Shown here piece after piece: positions 52,508 to 60,985 of a DNA stretch of 64,000 nucleotides. The notes beneath the pieces were generated by a model. It saw only the letters and a program-made list of their open reading frames with translations. It did no database searches and had not been told where the DNA came from. The position numbers were made by a program, and so were the translations under genes. How positions within the stretch are numbered: position 1 is the first letter of the stretch; every line of letters starts with the position of its first letter. This DNA is from Geminocystis sp. NIES-3708 (GTDB taxonomy: Bacteria > Cyanobacteriota > Cyanobacteriia > Cyanobacteriales > Cyanobacteriaceae): positions 2,417,656-2,481,655 of the forward strand of contig NZ_AP014815.1 in assembly GCF_001548095.1 (NCBI RefSeq), read 5' to 3'.

Positions 52508-53899
52508 ATGGCAGATTTAACCCCTAATTCTAGTTTTAGTTTAACAGTCCGCTTAGAATTATTAAACCGAGCAGGTACATTAGCAAAAGTTACCAAAGCT
52601 ATCGCCGAAGTTGGTGGTAATTTGGGACAAGTTTCCCTCATTGAGCGGAATTTGAAAACTATCAAACGAGAATTGACTATTGATGCTTTCAGCACAGAAC
52701 ACGCAGAAAAAATTGTCGCTGCAATTAAATCTGTTGCTGAAGTTAATGTTCTTCATGTAAGCGATCGCACTTTTGATATTCACCGAGGAGGAAAAATTCA
52801 TATTCAAAGTCGTATCCAGATAACCTCTTCCTCTGACTTAGCAATGGCTTATACTCCCGGTGTTGGTAGAATTTGTAAAGCTATTCATGAAGATCCCGAA
52901 AATGTATATTCTTTGACAATTAAAAGTAATAGTGTAGCAATTGTTACTGATGGTAGTGCCGTATTGGGATTAGGAAATTTAGGCCCAGAAGCGGCATTAC
53001 CTGTCATGGAAGGAAAATCTATGTTATTTAAAGAATTTGCTGACATAGATGCTTTTCCCGTCTGTTTAGCAACTCAGGATGTCGAAGAAATTATTAAAAC
53101 CGTTAAAAATATTGCCCCTGTTTTTGGTGGGGTTAACCTCGAAGATATTGCCGCACCTCGTTGCTTTGAAATCGAAAAAAGATTACAGGAAGAATTAAAA
53201 ATTCCTATTTTTCATGATGATCAACATGGTACTGCGATTGTCACCGTAGCGGCATTAATCAATGCTTTGAAACTTGTCAAAAAAGAAATGGAAACCATTC
53301 GGGTGGTTATTAATGGTGCTGGTGCGGCAGGTATTGCCATCGCTCGTTTATTGAATAAAGCTAATTGTACTCATATAATTATTTGTGACTCTAAAGGTAT
53401 TATAAGTAAAGATCGGGAAAATTTAACCTCAGAAAAGCAATTTTTTGCGGTAGAAAAAGGTGGTTTACTAAAAGATGCTTTAGTGGAGGCGGATGTCTTT
53501 ATCGGAGTTAGTGCCCCCAAAATTCTAACTCCAGAAATGGTAAAAATGATGGCAAAAAACCCGATTGTTTTTGCTATGGCTAACCCTATCCCTGAAATTC
53601 AACCGGAATTAATCCAAGATATTGCGGCTGTTGTTGCTACTGGTAGAAGTGATTATCCTAATCAAATTAATAACGTGTTGGCTTTTCCGGGTTTATTTCG
53701 AGGTGCTTTAGATTGTCGTGCTACTGCCTTAACAACGGAGATGTATCTTCAAGCCGCAAAAGCCATCGCCTCTTTAGTTTCTCCTAATGTATTAGATAAA
53801 GAACATATTATTCCTTCTGTGTTTGATAATCGAGTTGCTACTACAGTATCTGCCGCAGTGCAACAAGCCGCCCGAGAAGCAGGTGTTGCTAAATTATAA
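52508..53899 (+). CDS. NAD(P)-dependent malic enzyme with N-terminal ACT domain
   Basis: The 463-residue protein starts with an ACT domain at ~8-85 (FSLTVRLELLNRAGTLAKVT). Malic enzyme motifs follow: MAYTPGVGRICKAI, SNSVAIVTDGSAVLGLGNLG, IPIFHDDQHGTAIV and the Rossmann loop VVINGAGAAGIAIARLL. It oxidatively decarboxylates malate to pyruvate, feeding respiration or biosynthesis. The ACT domain suggests allosteric control by a small ligand, as seen in cyanobacterial homologues. A TACAAT 32 bases before the ATG (52471-52476) may be its -10 box. No operon partner; yfr1 follows ~170 bases later. Confidence 0.93.
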   Translation: MADLTPNSSFSLTVRLELLNRAGTLAKVTKAIAEVGGNLGQVSLIERNLKTIKRELTIDAFSTEHAEKIVAAIKSVAEVNVLHVSDRTFDIHRGGKIHIQSRIQITSSSDLAMAYTPGVGRICKAIHEDPENVYSLTIKSNSVAIVTDGSAVLGLGNLGPEAALPVMEGKSMLFKEFADIDAFPVCLATQDVEEIIKTVKNIAPVFGGVNLEDIAAPRCFEIEKRLQEELKIPIFHDDQHGTAIVTVAALINALKLVKKEMETIRVVINGAGAAGIAIARLLNKANCTHIIICDSKGIISKDRENLTSEKQFFAVEKGGLLKDALVEADVFIGVSAPKILTPEMVKMMAKNPIVFAMANPIPEIQPELIQDIAAVVATGRSDYPNQINNVLAFPGLFRGALDCRATALTTEMYLQAAKAIASLVSPNVLDKEHIIPSVFDNRVATTVSAAVQQAAREAGVAKL

Positions 53900-54057
53900 T
53901 AAAATTGATTATTTTTTTGATGAAAACAAGAAATAGCCTAAATATTGACGAAATTCCCTAAGTTTTAACAAAACAAATCTCCGTCTTCTTCTATGTCTTT
54001 TACTATTTTTAAATGGAACTCAAATAAAATTAAGGATGTAGAATCCCATAAGTAAGC

Positions 54058-54063
54058 TACAAT
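54058..54063 (+). promoter_or_regulatory. -10 box of the yfr1 small RNA
   Basis: TACAAT lies seven bases before the inferred first nucleotide of Yfr1 (54070). A clear -35 hexamer is not seen. The spacing to the conserved 5' stem of the RNA supports it. Confidence 0.6.
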
Positions 54064-54069
54064 AGAGAT

Positions 54070-54140
54070 GACGGAGACAAAGTTTCCGTTCACTCCTCAC
54101 ACCATAACCCGCTCTTACATTGTAGGGGCGGATTTCTTTG
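54070..54140 (+). ncRNA. yfr1: Yfr1 small regulatory RNA
   Basis: The stretch has the Yfr1 hallmark: an unpaired ACTCCTCACAC (54092-54102) between two hairpins. The 5' hairpin pairs ACGGAGAC (54071-54078) with GTTTCCGT (54082-54089) over an AAA loop. The 3' hairpin pairs CCGCTCTTAC (54109-54118) with GTAGGGGCGG (54122-54131), followed by a U-rich ATTTCTTTGTTT terminator. Yfr1 is a cyanobacterial antisense-acting RNA that base-pairs through this motif with mRNAs such as porin genes. Its location just upstream of trxA is the conserved genomic position reported for cyanobacteria. The end points are approximate. Confidence 0.92.
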
Positions 54141-54274
54141 TTTAATCATAAAAAGGTTTTTGAGTCAACCAATGTAAACTTATAGAAATAATTGAGAGCA
54201 ACAGATCAAATATTTGCTATGGTAAAATCTGATAGTATTTTTAATGCAAATAATCTAGTTAAGGAATAAGCAAA

Positions 54275-54598
54275 ATGTCAGAAGTGACAGAAGTCAAAGA
54301 AGCAGATTTTAAAGAAGTTGTTTTAGAAAGTGAACTTCCTGTATTGGTTGATTTTTGGGCGCCTTGGTGTGGCCCTTGTCGTATGGTTGCACCTGTCGTT
54401 GAAGAAATTGCTCAACAATATGAAGGTAAAGTCAAAGTTGTCAAACTCAACACTGATGAAAATCCTCAAATTGCTAGTCAGTATGGAATTCGTAGCATTC
54501 CGACTCTGATGGTTTTTAAAGATGGGCAAAAACAAGAAATGGTAGTCGGTGCAGTGCCTAAAACTACTCTTTCTAACACTTTAGAAAAACATCTTTAA
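54275..54598 (+). CDS. trxA: Thioredoxin, m-type
   Basis: The 107-residue protein has the active site WCGPC (31-35) in [15 protein letters not shown], the cis-Pro segment [10 protein letters not shown] and the C-terminal helix. Length and sequence match cyanobacterial TrxA. It reduces target disulfides using ferredoxin- or NADPH-thioredoxin reductase. An AAGGAAT Shine-Dalgarno-like stretch lies about nine bases before the ATG. A strong hairpin terminator follows the stop. The gene lies ~135 bases downstream of yfr1. Confidence 0.97.
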   Translation: MSEVTEVKEADFKEVVLESELPVLVDFWAPWCGPCRMVAPVVEEIAQQYEGKVKVVKLNTDENPQIASQYGIRSIPTLMVFKDGQKQEMVVGAVPKTTLSNTLEKHL

Positions 54599-54621
54599 AA
54601 GTTTATCTAAAACTTACTTTC

Positions 54622-54652
54622 TCCCACGTTATTATCTCGTGGGAATTTTTTT
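54622..54652 (+). terminator. Rho-independent terminator of trxA
   Basis: TCCCACG (54622-54628) pairs perfectly with CGTGGGA (54638-54644) over a nine-base loop and is followed by ATTTTTTT. It lies 24 bases after the trxA stop and ends two bases before the next gene's ATG, so that gene needs readthrough or its own upstream promoter. Confidence 0.85.
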
Positions 54653-54653
54653 G

Positions 54654-55739
54654 ATGGATAAGAAACTAATGTCTTTATCAATGTCTGGTGATAAAAAATA
54701 TTTATATCAACAAAAAAATCTTCAACCTTTATTAAATGAATTACCTAATTATGATGGTAACAAATGGTTGAAAAAGTCTTTAAAAACTTTAGGAAAAATA
54801 GTAAAAAAAAATCAAATAGATGTTTTAGAGTGGAAAATTCTAACAGCTACTTTAAAAGATTTAGAAAAAGGATTTAGAATTTTTTCTGATTATCGTCACT
54901 ATCGTAAAATTACTATTTTTGGTTCAGCAAGAACTCCTGTTGATACTTTAGAATATAACCTTGCAAAGGATTTTGCTAAAGAAGTTACCGAATTAGGTTT
55001 TATGGTTTTAACTGGTGCTGGTGGCGGAATTATGGCAGCAGGAAATGAAGGTGCAACATCCAAAAATTCTTTTGGTTTAAATATCAAATTACCTTTTGAA
55101 CAATATGCTAATTCTTTTATTAAAGATGATTCTAAATTAATTAATTTTAAATATTTTTTTACTCGCAAATTGTTTTTCTTAAAAGAAAGCGATGCTATTG
55201 CACTTTTCCCTGGAGGATTCGGCACTCAAGATGAGGCTTTTGAAACTATAACTTTGTGTCAAACAGGCAGACAACCTCCTATTCCTTTGGTATTAATTGA
55301 TAAACCTGATGGTAATTATTGGCAAAGTTGGCATAATTATATTTGTGATCATCTTTTAAAAGACGGTTATATTCAACCCGAAGATACAGCACTTTATACC
55401 ATTACAGATAATGTAAATCATGCTTGTAAAGTTATTCAAGAGTTTTATCGAGTCTATCATTCTTGTCGCTATGTGAAAGATTTATTCGTTATGAGATTAA
55501 ATTATGATTTAACTCCTAATCAAATTGAACAATTAAACGAAAATTTCAAAGATATATTAATGACAGGGAAAATAGAAAAAATGCCAACTCCAAAAAAAGA
55601 TAAAAGAGAAATTCCCCATTTACCTAGTATTGGTTTTTATCTACAACCGAGAAAATTTAGTCGTCTTTATCAAATGATTAACCTAATCAATACTTTACCT
55701 TGTGAAGATTCGGCTTATTGTCCACCCCAATATCGTTAA
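54654..55739 (+). CDS. LOG-family Rossmann-fold protein (TIGR00730-like)
   Basis: This 361-residue protein starts at the ATG at 54654; the alternative GTG at 54639 lies inside the trxA terminator hairpin and is rejected. The core at ~85-280 has KITIFGSARTP, MVLTGAGGGIMAAGNEGA, and the family signature PGGFGTQDEAFE (LOG motif PGGxGTxxE) that binds AMP or a nucleoside monophosphate. It is longer than cytokinin-activating LOG (about 190 residues), with N- and C-terminal helical extensions, like the large PpnN-type nucleosidases. Probable role: nucleotide 5'-monophosphate ribohydrolase. Substrate not proven. Confidence 0.85.
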   Translation: MDKKLMSLSMSGDKKYLYQQKNLQPLLNELPNYDGNKWLKKSLKTLGKIVKKNQIDVLEWKILTATLKDLEKGFRIFSDYRHYRKITIFGSARTPVDTLEYNLAKDFAKEVTELGFMVLTGAGGGIMAAGNEGATSKNSFGLNIKLPFEQYANSFIKDDSKLINFKYFFTRKLFFLKESDAIALFPGGFGTQDEAFETITLCQTGRQPPIPLVLIDKPDGNYWQSWHNYICDHLLKDGYIQPEDTALYTITDNVNHACKVIQEFYRVYHSCRYVKDLFVMRLNYDLTPNQIEQLNENFKDILMTGKIEKMPTPKKDKREIPHLPSIGFYLQPRKFSRLYQMINLINTLPCEDSAYCPPQYR

Positions 55740-55847
55740 ACAATGAGGAATTAGAAATTTTGTTTTCTCTTTTCATTACTGATTACTCGTGATAGCCAAT
55801 TGCTGTAAAATTAAAATGAAAATAATCGTAACCATTGAGGGAAAACG

Positions 55848-57065
55848 ATGCAAACTATTGATAAACCTATAACTAATTCCGATAAAAATTTATTTGATGG
55901 TAGTATTCATAGACGTAAAACTCGCCCTGTAAAAATCGGAAATATTACAATTGGCGGTAATAATCCTGTTGTGGTGCAGTCAATGATTAATGAAGATACC
56001 CTCGACCTTGATGCTTCTGTTGCCGCTATTCGTCGTTTACATGAAATTGGTTGCGAAATTGTCAGGGTGACAGTGCCAAGTCTTGCCCATGCAAAAGCTG
56101 TAGGAGAAATTAAGGCTAAATTAATCAAAACTTATCAAGCAGTGCCATTAGTTGCTGATGTACATCATAACGGCATGAAAATTGCTCTTGAAGTAGCTAA
56201 ACACGTTGATAAAGTACGTATTAATCCGGGTTTATACGTTTTTGAAAAACCAAAAAGCGATCGTATAGAGTATTCTGATACAGAATTTGAAGATATTGGT
56301 GATAAGATTAGAGAAACTCTTGAACCGTTAGTAATTTCCTTAAGAGATCAAGGAAAAGCTATGCGTATCGGTGTTAATCATGGCTCTTTAGCGGAAAGAA
56401 TGCTATTCACTTATGGTGATACTCCTGAAGGAATGGTAGAGTCTGCCATCGAATTTATTAAGATTTGTGAGTCTTTAGATTTTCGTAACTTAATCATCTC
56501 CATGAAAGCCTCTCGTGTGCCTGTTATGTTATCTGCTTATCGCTTAATGGTAAAACGTATGGATGATTTGGGTATGGATTATCCTCTACATTTAGGCGTA
56601 ACTGAAGCAGGAGATGGAGAATATGGCAGAATAAAATCTACCGCAGGAATTGGCACACTACTTGCAGATGGCATCGGCGATACTATTCGAGTTTCTTTAA
56701 CCGAAGCCCCAGAAAAAGAAATTCCTGTCTGCTACAGTATCCTACAAGCACTAGGACTACGTAAAACTATGGTTGAGTATGTAGCTTGTCCTTCTTGTGG
56801 ACGTACTTTGTTTAATCTCGAAGAAGTATTACATAAAGTCAGAGAAGCAACAAAACATTTAACTGGTTTAGATATAGCTGTAATGGGTTGTATTGTTAAT
56901 GGGCCTGGTGAAATGGCTGACGCTGATTACGGTTATGTGGGTAAACAACCCGGTTTTATTTCCCTTTATCGTGGCAAGGAAGAAATTAAAAAAGTCCCAG
57001 AAACTGAAGGCGTTACAGAATTAATCAATTTAATTAAAGCTGACGGTAGATGGGTTGAGCCATAA
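55848..57065 (+). CDS. ispG: 4-hydroxy-3-methylbut-2-enyl-diphosphate synthase (ferredoxin type)
   Basis: The 405-residue protein has [20 protein letters not shown] at the N-terminus, [30 protein letters not shown], and the [4Fe-4S] ligands in [15 protein letters not shown] and [20 protein letters not shown]. It catalyses the sixth step of the MEP isoprenoid pathway with photosynthetically reduced ferredoxin. It is monocistronic by spacing: 108 bases after the LOG gene, with an IS-derived element after it. The start follows a TTGAGGGAAAACG leader with a GAGGG Shine-Dalgarno. Confidence 0.96.
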   Translation: MQTIDKPITNSDKNLFDGSIHRRKTRPVKIGNITIGGNNPVVVQSMINEDTLDLDASVAAIRRLHEIGCEIVRVTVPSLAHAKAVGEIKAKLIKTYQAVPLVADVHHNGMKIALEVAKHVDKVRINPGLYVFEKPKSDRIEYSDTEFEDIGDKIRETLEPLVISLRDQGKAMRIGVNHGSLAERMLFTYGDTPEGMVESAIEFIKICESLDFRNLIISMKASRVPVMLSAYRLMVKRMDDLGMDYPLHLGVTEAGDGEYGRIKSTAGIGTLLADGIGDTIRVSLTEAPEKEIPVCYSILQALGLRKTMVEYVACPSCGRTLFNLEEVLHKVREATKHLTGLDIAVMGCIVNGPGEMADADYGYVGKQPGFISLYRGKEEIKKVPETEGVTELINLIKADGRWVEP

Positions 57066-57110
57066 TTAAATAATTAGTAAGTAATAATCAATAAGTAATA
57101 AGTAAATTAG

Positions 57111-57453
57111 CTGAAAGGGCAACAAATCAATTACAATGCAGATTAAATAAAAAAATAGCTCTGATACCTTGAGGATAATAGCAGTATTTCTGAGGAAATA
57201 AAGAAGTTAACTCTGATAATTTTTCTTATAAAAAGCAAATTTCACTTAACCATTTTATTTCATTTAAACTAATCGAAAAATTACTCTGTCTTTTATATTT
57301 TCTTCCTTTTTCTGGCGGACGAACTATATATTCACTTATTCCTTTTCTTTTTATTTCTTCCCCTATAAATACTGAAAATATCTGTTTTTCTCCAGATTAG
57401 CATATTCAATCCTTTACTGAATCTTCTGTTTAGCTTCATTATCCTCCCTTTAG
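57111..57453. mobile_element. Internally deleted IS4-derived element (MITE-like)
   Basis: A 343-bp stretch begins CTGAAAGGGCAACA and ends TATCCTCCCTTTAG, degenerate forms of the IS4 ends CTGAGGGGGCGACA. The left ~260 bases match the transposase 3' end (TAGCTCTGATACCTTGAGGA, TTTCTGAGGAAATAAAG). The right ~80 match the other terminus (GCTTCATTATCC). The whole centre is missing, so it could move only with transposase in trans. A clean target duplication was not found. Confidence 0.75.
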
Positions 57454-57537
57454 GTGTAAAGAGAAGATTTTCTGTTTAGTAATAAGAAATTTAAAATAGG
57501 TGCATGATTTATCATTTTTTTCTTTCTGTGAATTAAA

Positions 57538-60500
57538 TTAATCACCAAAAATAAAGCTAAAAATTTGATAAGGTTTAATTGATTGATCTTGACTATTAAT
57601 TTTATCTTCTAGTAAATTAACTCTGGTTTTTAAGGATAAATCTAAAAGACTTGTTATTGATAAATTAGTCGATTCTCCATGACATTCATAACCACGCAAA
57701 ATAATATTATTAGGATTATTCTCGGTTATTTTTAACGCCATTAAAATTATGTTATTTTCTTTAATGTTAATTAACTCTGCATTAGGAGGTAAAACTGCTA
57801 ATTTTGATTGATTTTTAGATAAGAATAAAACTTGTAAAGGAGTATTTAATTCATAGCCTTTTCTGACAGTTTTCGCCTTTTTCCAGTCAGATTTATGAGG
57901 ATATAAACTATATGTAAATTCATGATAACCTTGATCTGATTTTTCATCGGGCCATTGTGGACTACGTAACAAGCTTAATCTTAATTGATTCGGCTTACTA
58001 TCATAACCATATTTACAATTATTAAGTAAACTGACTCCATAATTATTATTACTTAAATCTGCCCATTGATGTCCACAAACTTCCCATTGTGCTTTTTCAG
58101 CTTCACTTTTAGGCTTTGTTGTACGTTTAATATTAGCACAAGCTATGTCATAAGTAACAAAATCACTTTCAATATTTAGAGAAAAGTTTACTTTTAATAA
58201 GGTATATTTTTCCTGCCAATTAACTTTATTTTTGATAGTTAATATTTGTGAATTAAAGTTTAAAATATAATCTTGAGTAAAGGTAGAAAAGTTAAAAAAC
58301 TTTTCTATTCTGATTATTTGTCTTAATTCTCCTTTTTCTAACCATTTAATTGATGTTAAATTTGGATTTTCTAATCTATGATTTTCATAATTAGGATCTA
58401 TATTCCAAGCATCCCAATATTGTCCTTGATCTTGAAATAATTGTAATTCATTACCATAACCTTCTATAATTTCTTGGTCATTAATTTTGTCATAAACACT
58501 AATTAAGTTACCCGTTTTTTCTTCGACAATAATTTTGACATAATCGTTTTCTAAAATAAATTCAGCTATGGTTACAAGATTTAAACCTGTGATTATTGTA
58601 TTATCAGGCAATATGTCATTACTAATAGTTGCAGTATTTGTAAATTTATAATCTTTTATATTTGATGAACTTTCTTCTTGATTTAAGGGATTAACTATGA
58701 CATTATTTGATGAATTGGGGATTAAATAATATGATTTATAACCAATGCTAGGAATATTTTCTGCTAAAAATAATAATTTGCCTTCGTGAGAAATTTGTGT
58801 TTTTAATGGTTTTTTTTCTTCATCAAAAATTTGATATTTATTGCCTTCTATTTCTAACTCAATAATTTCAGATCTTTGCCAATTTAAGGCATTAAAAATC
58901 ACTAAAATTTTACTATCTTTTAAGGCTATTTTATCGAAATTTATATAAGATGTTATCGCATTCAAACTATCATTTAAAATAGATTGAGTATCGTTAATAA
59001 TTTCTTGCCAAAGTTGATTCGCTTCAGTAAAAACAGGATTTATAGATGTACCGGGTAAAATGTCATGAAATTGATTTAATAATACTTTTTGCCAAATATT
59101 CTTAATTTTTTCTCTATAATTAGCTTTAACTTTAATATTAGACTCAAATTGATAATCTAAAGTTGTCGCAATAGTTGAAAATAACTCAGCCTGATAAAGT
59201 AATCTTTCTGAGTAACGATTAAATGATTTTTGATCTCCATGAGTGGTATAACAACCTCTATGTAATTCTAAATAAAGTTCACTATTCCAAATAGGTAAAT
59301 TTGTTGGAGAAATAGAGCTAATTTTATCTAAATATTCTTCTGCAGTCGTAAAATTTATCTTTGGAAAAAAAGGAGAATTATTATAACGTTTTCCTACTTC
59401 TAACATATCACGAGTAGGACCTCCACCATGATCACCAACCCCCGGAAGCCAAAAAATATCTTTTAATCCCGTCTGATTTTCCCAATCAAGGCTATAGTTA
59501 GTCATGGTAATTGGATTGGTATCCATCACCCCCGCTACATTAGGAGGAGACATCGTTGAAAAAATACGACTACCATCGGGAGATTGCCACCAAAAACAAC
59601 CATGAGGAAATTTCGTGGTATCATTCCAGTGCAATTTTCCTGTAACAAAATAATTAATTTCAGCCTGTTGTAAAATTTGTGGTAACTGCCAAGGAAAACC
59701 AAAAGTATCTGGCAACCATGCAACTTTATTATATTTACCAAATTTTTCTAAGAAATATTTTTGCCCATATAATAACTGCCTAACTAAAGACTCTCCACTA
59801 ATTAAATTGACATCAGGTTCAACCCACATTCCTCCTAAAATTTCCCATCTATTATTACTAACTGCTTCTTGAATTTGATTGAATAATGGTAAATTATTAT
59901 CTTCTATCCACTTATATAGATATGCTGTTGTATGTCCAAAAGTTAAATAAGAATATTTTTTTTGTAAGTTTAAAACCGAATTAAAAGTTCTTTGAGCTAC
60001 TTGATAAGTTTCTTTAATTGTCCATAACCAAGCCATATCTAAATGAGCATGACCCAGTAAATAAAAATTACGTTCTTTGATATAATTAGATAAAGGTAAA
60101 AGTCGATTTCTTAGATTAGTTAATTCTTGGTTAAATAATGACTGGTTATGAATATTATTCCAATTAATATTTTTTGTTTCTTCTTCTAAAAAGGCTTGTT
60201 TTTCTGTATAAAATTTATTAATATATCGATCTAAAATAGTCAATTCATTAGCAACAAAGCTAGGATCAATATCATTATAATTATTTTCATAAAGACATTG
60301 AGAAGACATTAAACCACCAATATCATGACGAGGACTAATCAGACGTAAACTAATAATAAACTTTTGATTTTTTTGTGCTTTTTCTGTTAATAAAATACGA
60401 CTAGAAGAATCAAATAAATCACCTTCACAAACTAACTTATCATTGATGAAAATTTGAGCTGATTCTGCCCACCATATTAAAGCGATTCTAACTGTTAAAT

Positions 60501-60738
60501 CTTCTAAAGTATAACCATAGTTTAAAGTTTCGGGAATAATAATTTGTTGAGCAAACCATCTTATTTTATTTCCTTTTTCCCATACTAAATAATTTTTATC
60601 ATTGACTCTTGCTTTTTGCCAATTTTTTTCTATGATTAAAGGAGCTTTATCTAAATTTTGATCGAGAAAAAACCAATTACTTTGTATATTTAATTCCGTT
60701 AATTTTCTCAAATTTATAATAGTCTCTTGTAAGTGCAT
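57538..60738 (-). CDS. Alpha-mannosidase, glycoside hydrolase family 38
   Basis: The 1,066-residue protein has an N-terminal beta-sandwich (~1-150). The GH38 catalytic barrel follows, with zinc ligands in LLGHAHLDMAWLW (His230, His232, Asp234) and nucleophile Asp344 in VAWLPDTFGFPWQL. PGVGDHGGGPTRDML, HRGCYTTHGDQKSFN and the large C-terminal beta domains complete the family's order. It removes alpha-mannosyl residues; in cyanobacteria it is probably cytoplasmic, as no signal peptide is seen. It is convergent with ispG across the IS-derived element and divergent from the DUF3769 gene. The family is certain; the natural glycan is unknown. Confidence 0.94.
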   Translation of the reverse strand: MHLQETIINLRKLTELNIQSNWFFLDQNLDKAPLIIEKNWQKARVNDKNYLVWEKGNKIRWFAQQIIIPETLNYGYTLEDLTVRIALIWWAESAQIFINDKLVCEGDLFDSSSRILLTEKAQKNQKFIISLRLISPRHDIGGLMSSQCLYENNYNDIDPSFVANELTILDRYINKFYTEKQAFLEEETKNINWNNIHNQSLFNQELTNLRNRLLPLSNYIKERNFYLLGHAHLDMAWLWTIKETYQVAQRTFNSVLNLQKKYSYLTFGHTTAYLYKWIEDNNLPLFNQIQEAVSNNRWEILGGMWVEPDVNLISGESLVRQLLYGQKYFLEKFGKYNKVAWLPDTFGFPWQLPQILQQAEINYFVTGKLHWNDTTKFPHGCFWWQSPDGSRIFSTMSPPNVAGVMDTNPITMTNYSLDWENQTGLKDIFWLPGVGDHGGGPTRDMLEVGKRYNNSPFFPKINFTTAEEYLDKISSISPTNLPIWNSELYLELHRGCYTTHGDQKSFNRYSERLLYQAELFSTIATTLDYQFESNIKVKANYREKIKNIWQKVLLNQFHDILPGTSINPVFTEANQLWQEIINDTQSILNDSLNAITSYINFDKIALKDSKILVIFNALNWQRSEIIELEIEGNKYQIFDEEKKPLKTQISHEGKLLFLAENIPSIGYKSYYLIPNSSNNVIVNPLNQEESSSNIKDYKFTNTATISNDILPDNTIITGLNLVTIAEFILENDYVKIIVEEKTGNLISVYDKINDQEIIEGYGNELQLFQDQGQYWDAWNIDPNYENHRLENPNLTSIKWLEKGELRQIIRIEKFFNFSTFTQDYILNFNSQILTIKNKVNWQEKYTLLKVNFSLNIESDFVTYDIACANIKRTTKPKSEAEKAQWEVCGHQWADLSNNNYGVSLLNNCKYGYDSKPNQLRLSLLRSPQWPDEKSDQGYHEFTYSLYPHKSDWKKAKTVRKGYELNTPLQVLFLSKNQSKLAVLPPNAELINIKENNIILMALKITENNPNNIILRGYECHGESTNLSITSLLDLSLKTRVNLLEDKINSQDQSIKPYQIFSFIFGD

Positions 60739-60985
60739 AATAAAAAAAATTGCTCAATAATAATAAAAACTAAATTCTAAAACAAAAAAATCAATAAAAT
60801 ATTTCAATAAAAAAATTAGGACAATAAAGCTATCTTTTTTATTTATGAAGGTTTAACCGCTCCAATGCTAAAAAAACATTAATGGATAGAATTGATTATC
60901 AATTATCAATTGTGGATTATACTAAAGTCTATAAGTTTTAATACTTAATTTGTTGATTATATTAATTTAGCTAATTTTTGAGCCG

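Noticed and set aside
54639-54653. Upstream GTG start for the LOG-family gene
   Set aside because: It falls inside the trxA terminator stem, and the ATG at 54654 is a better start.
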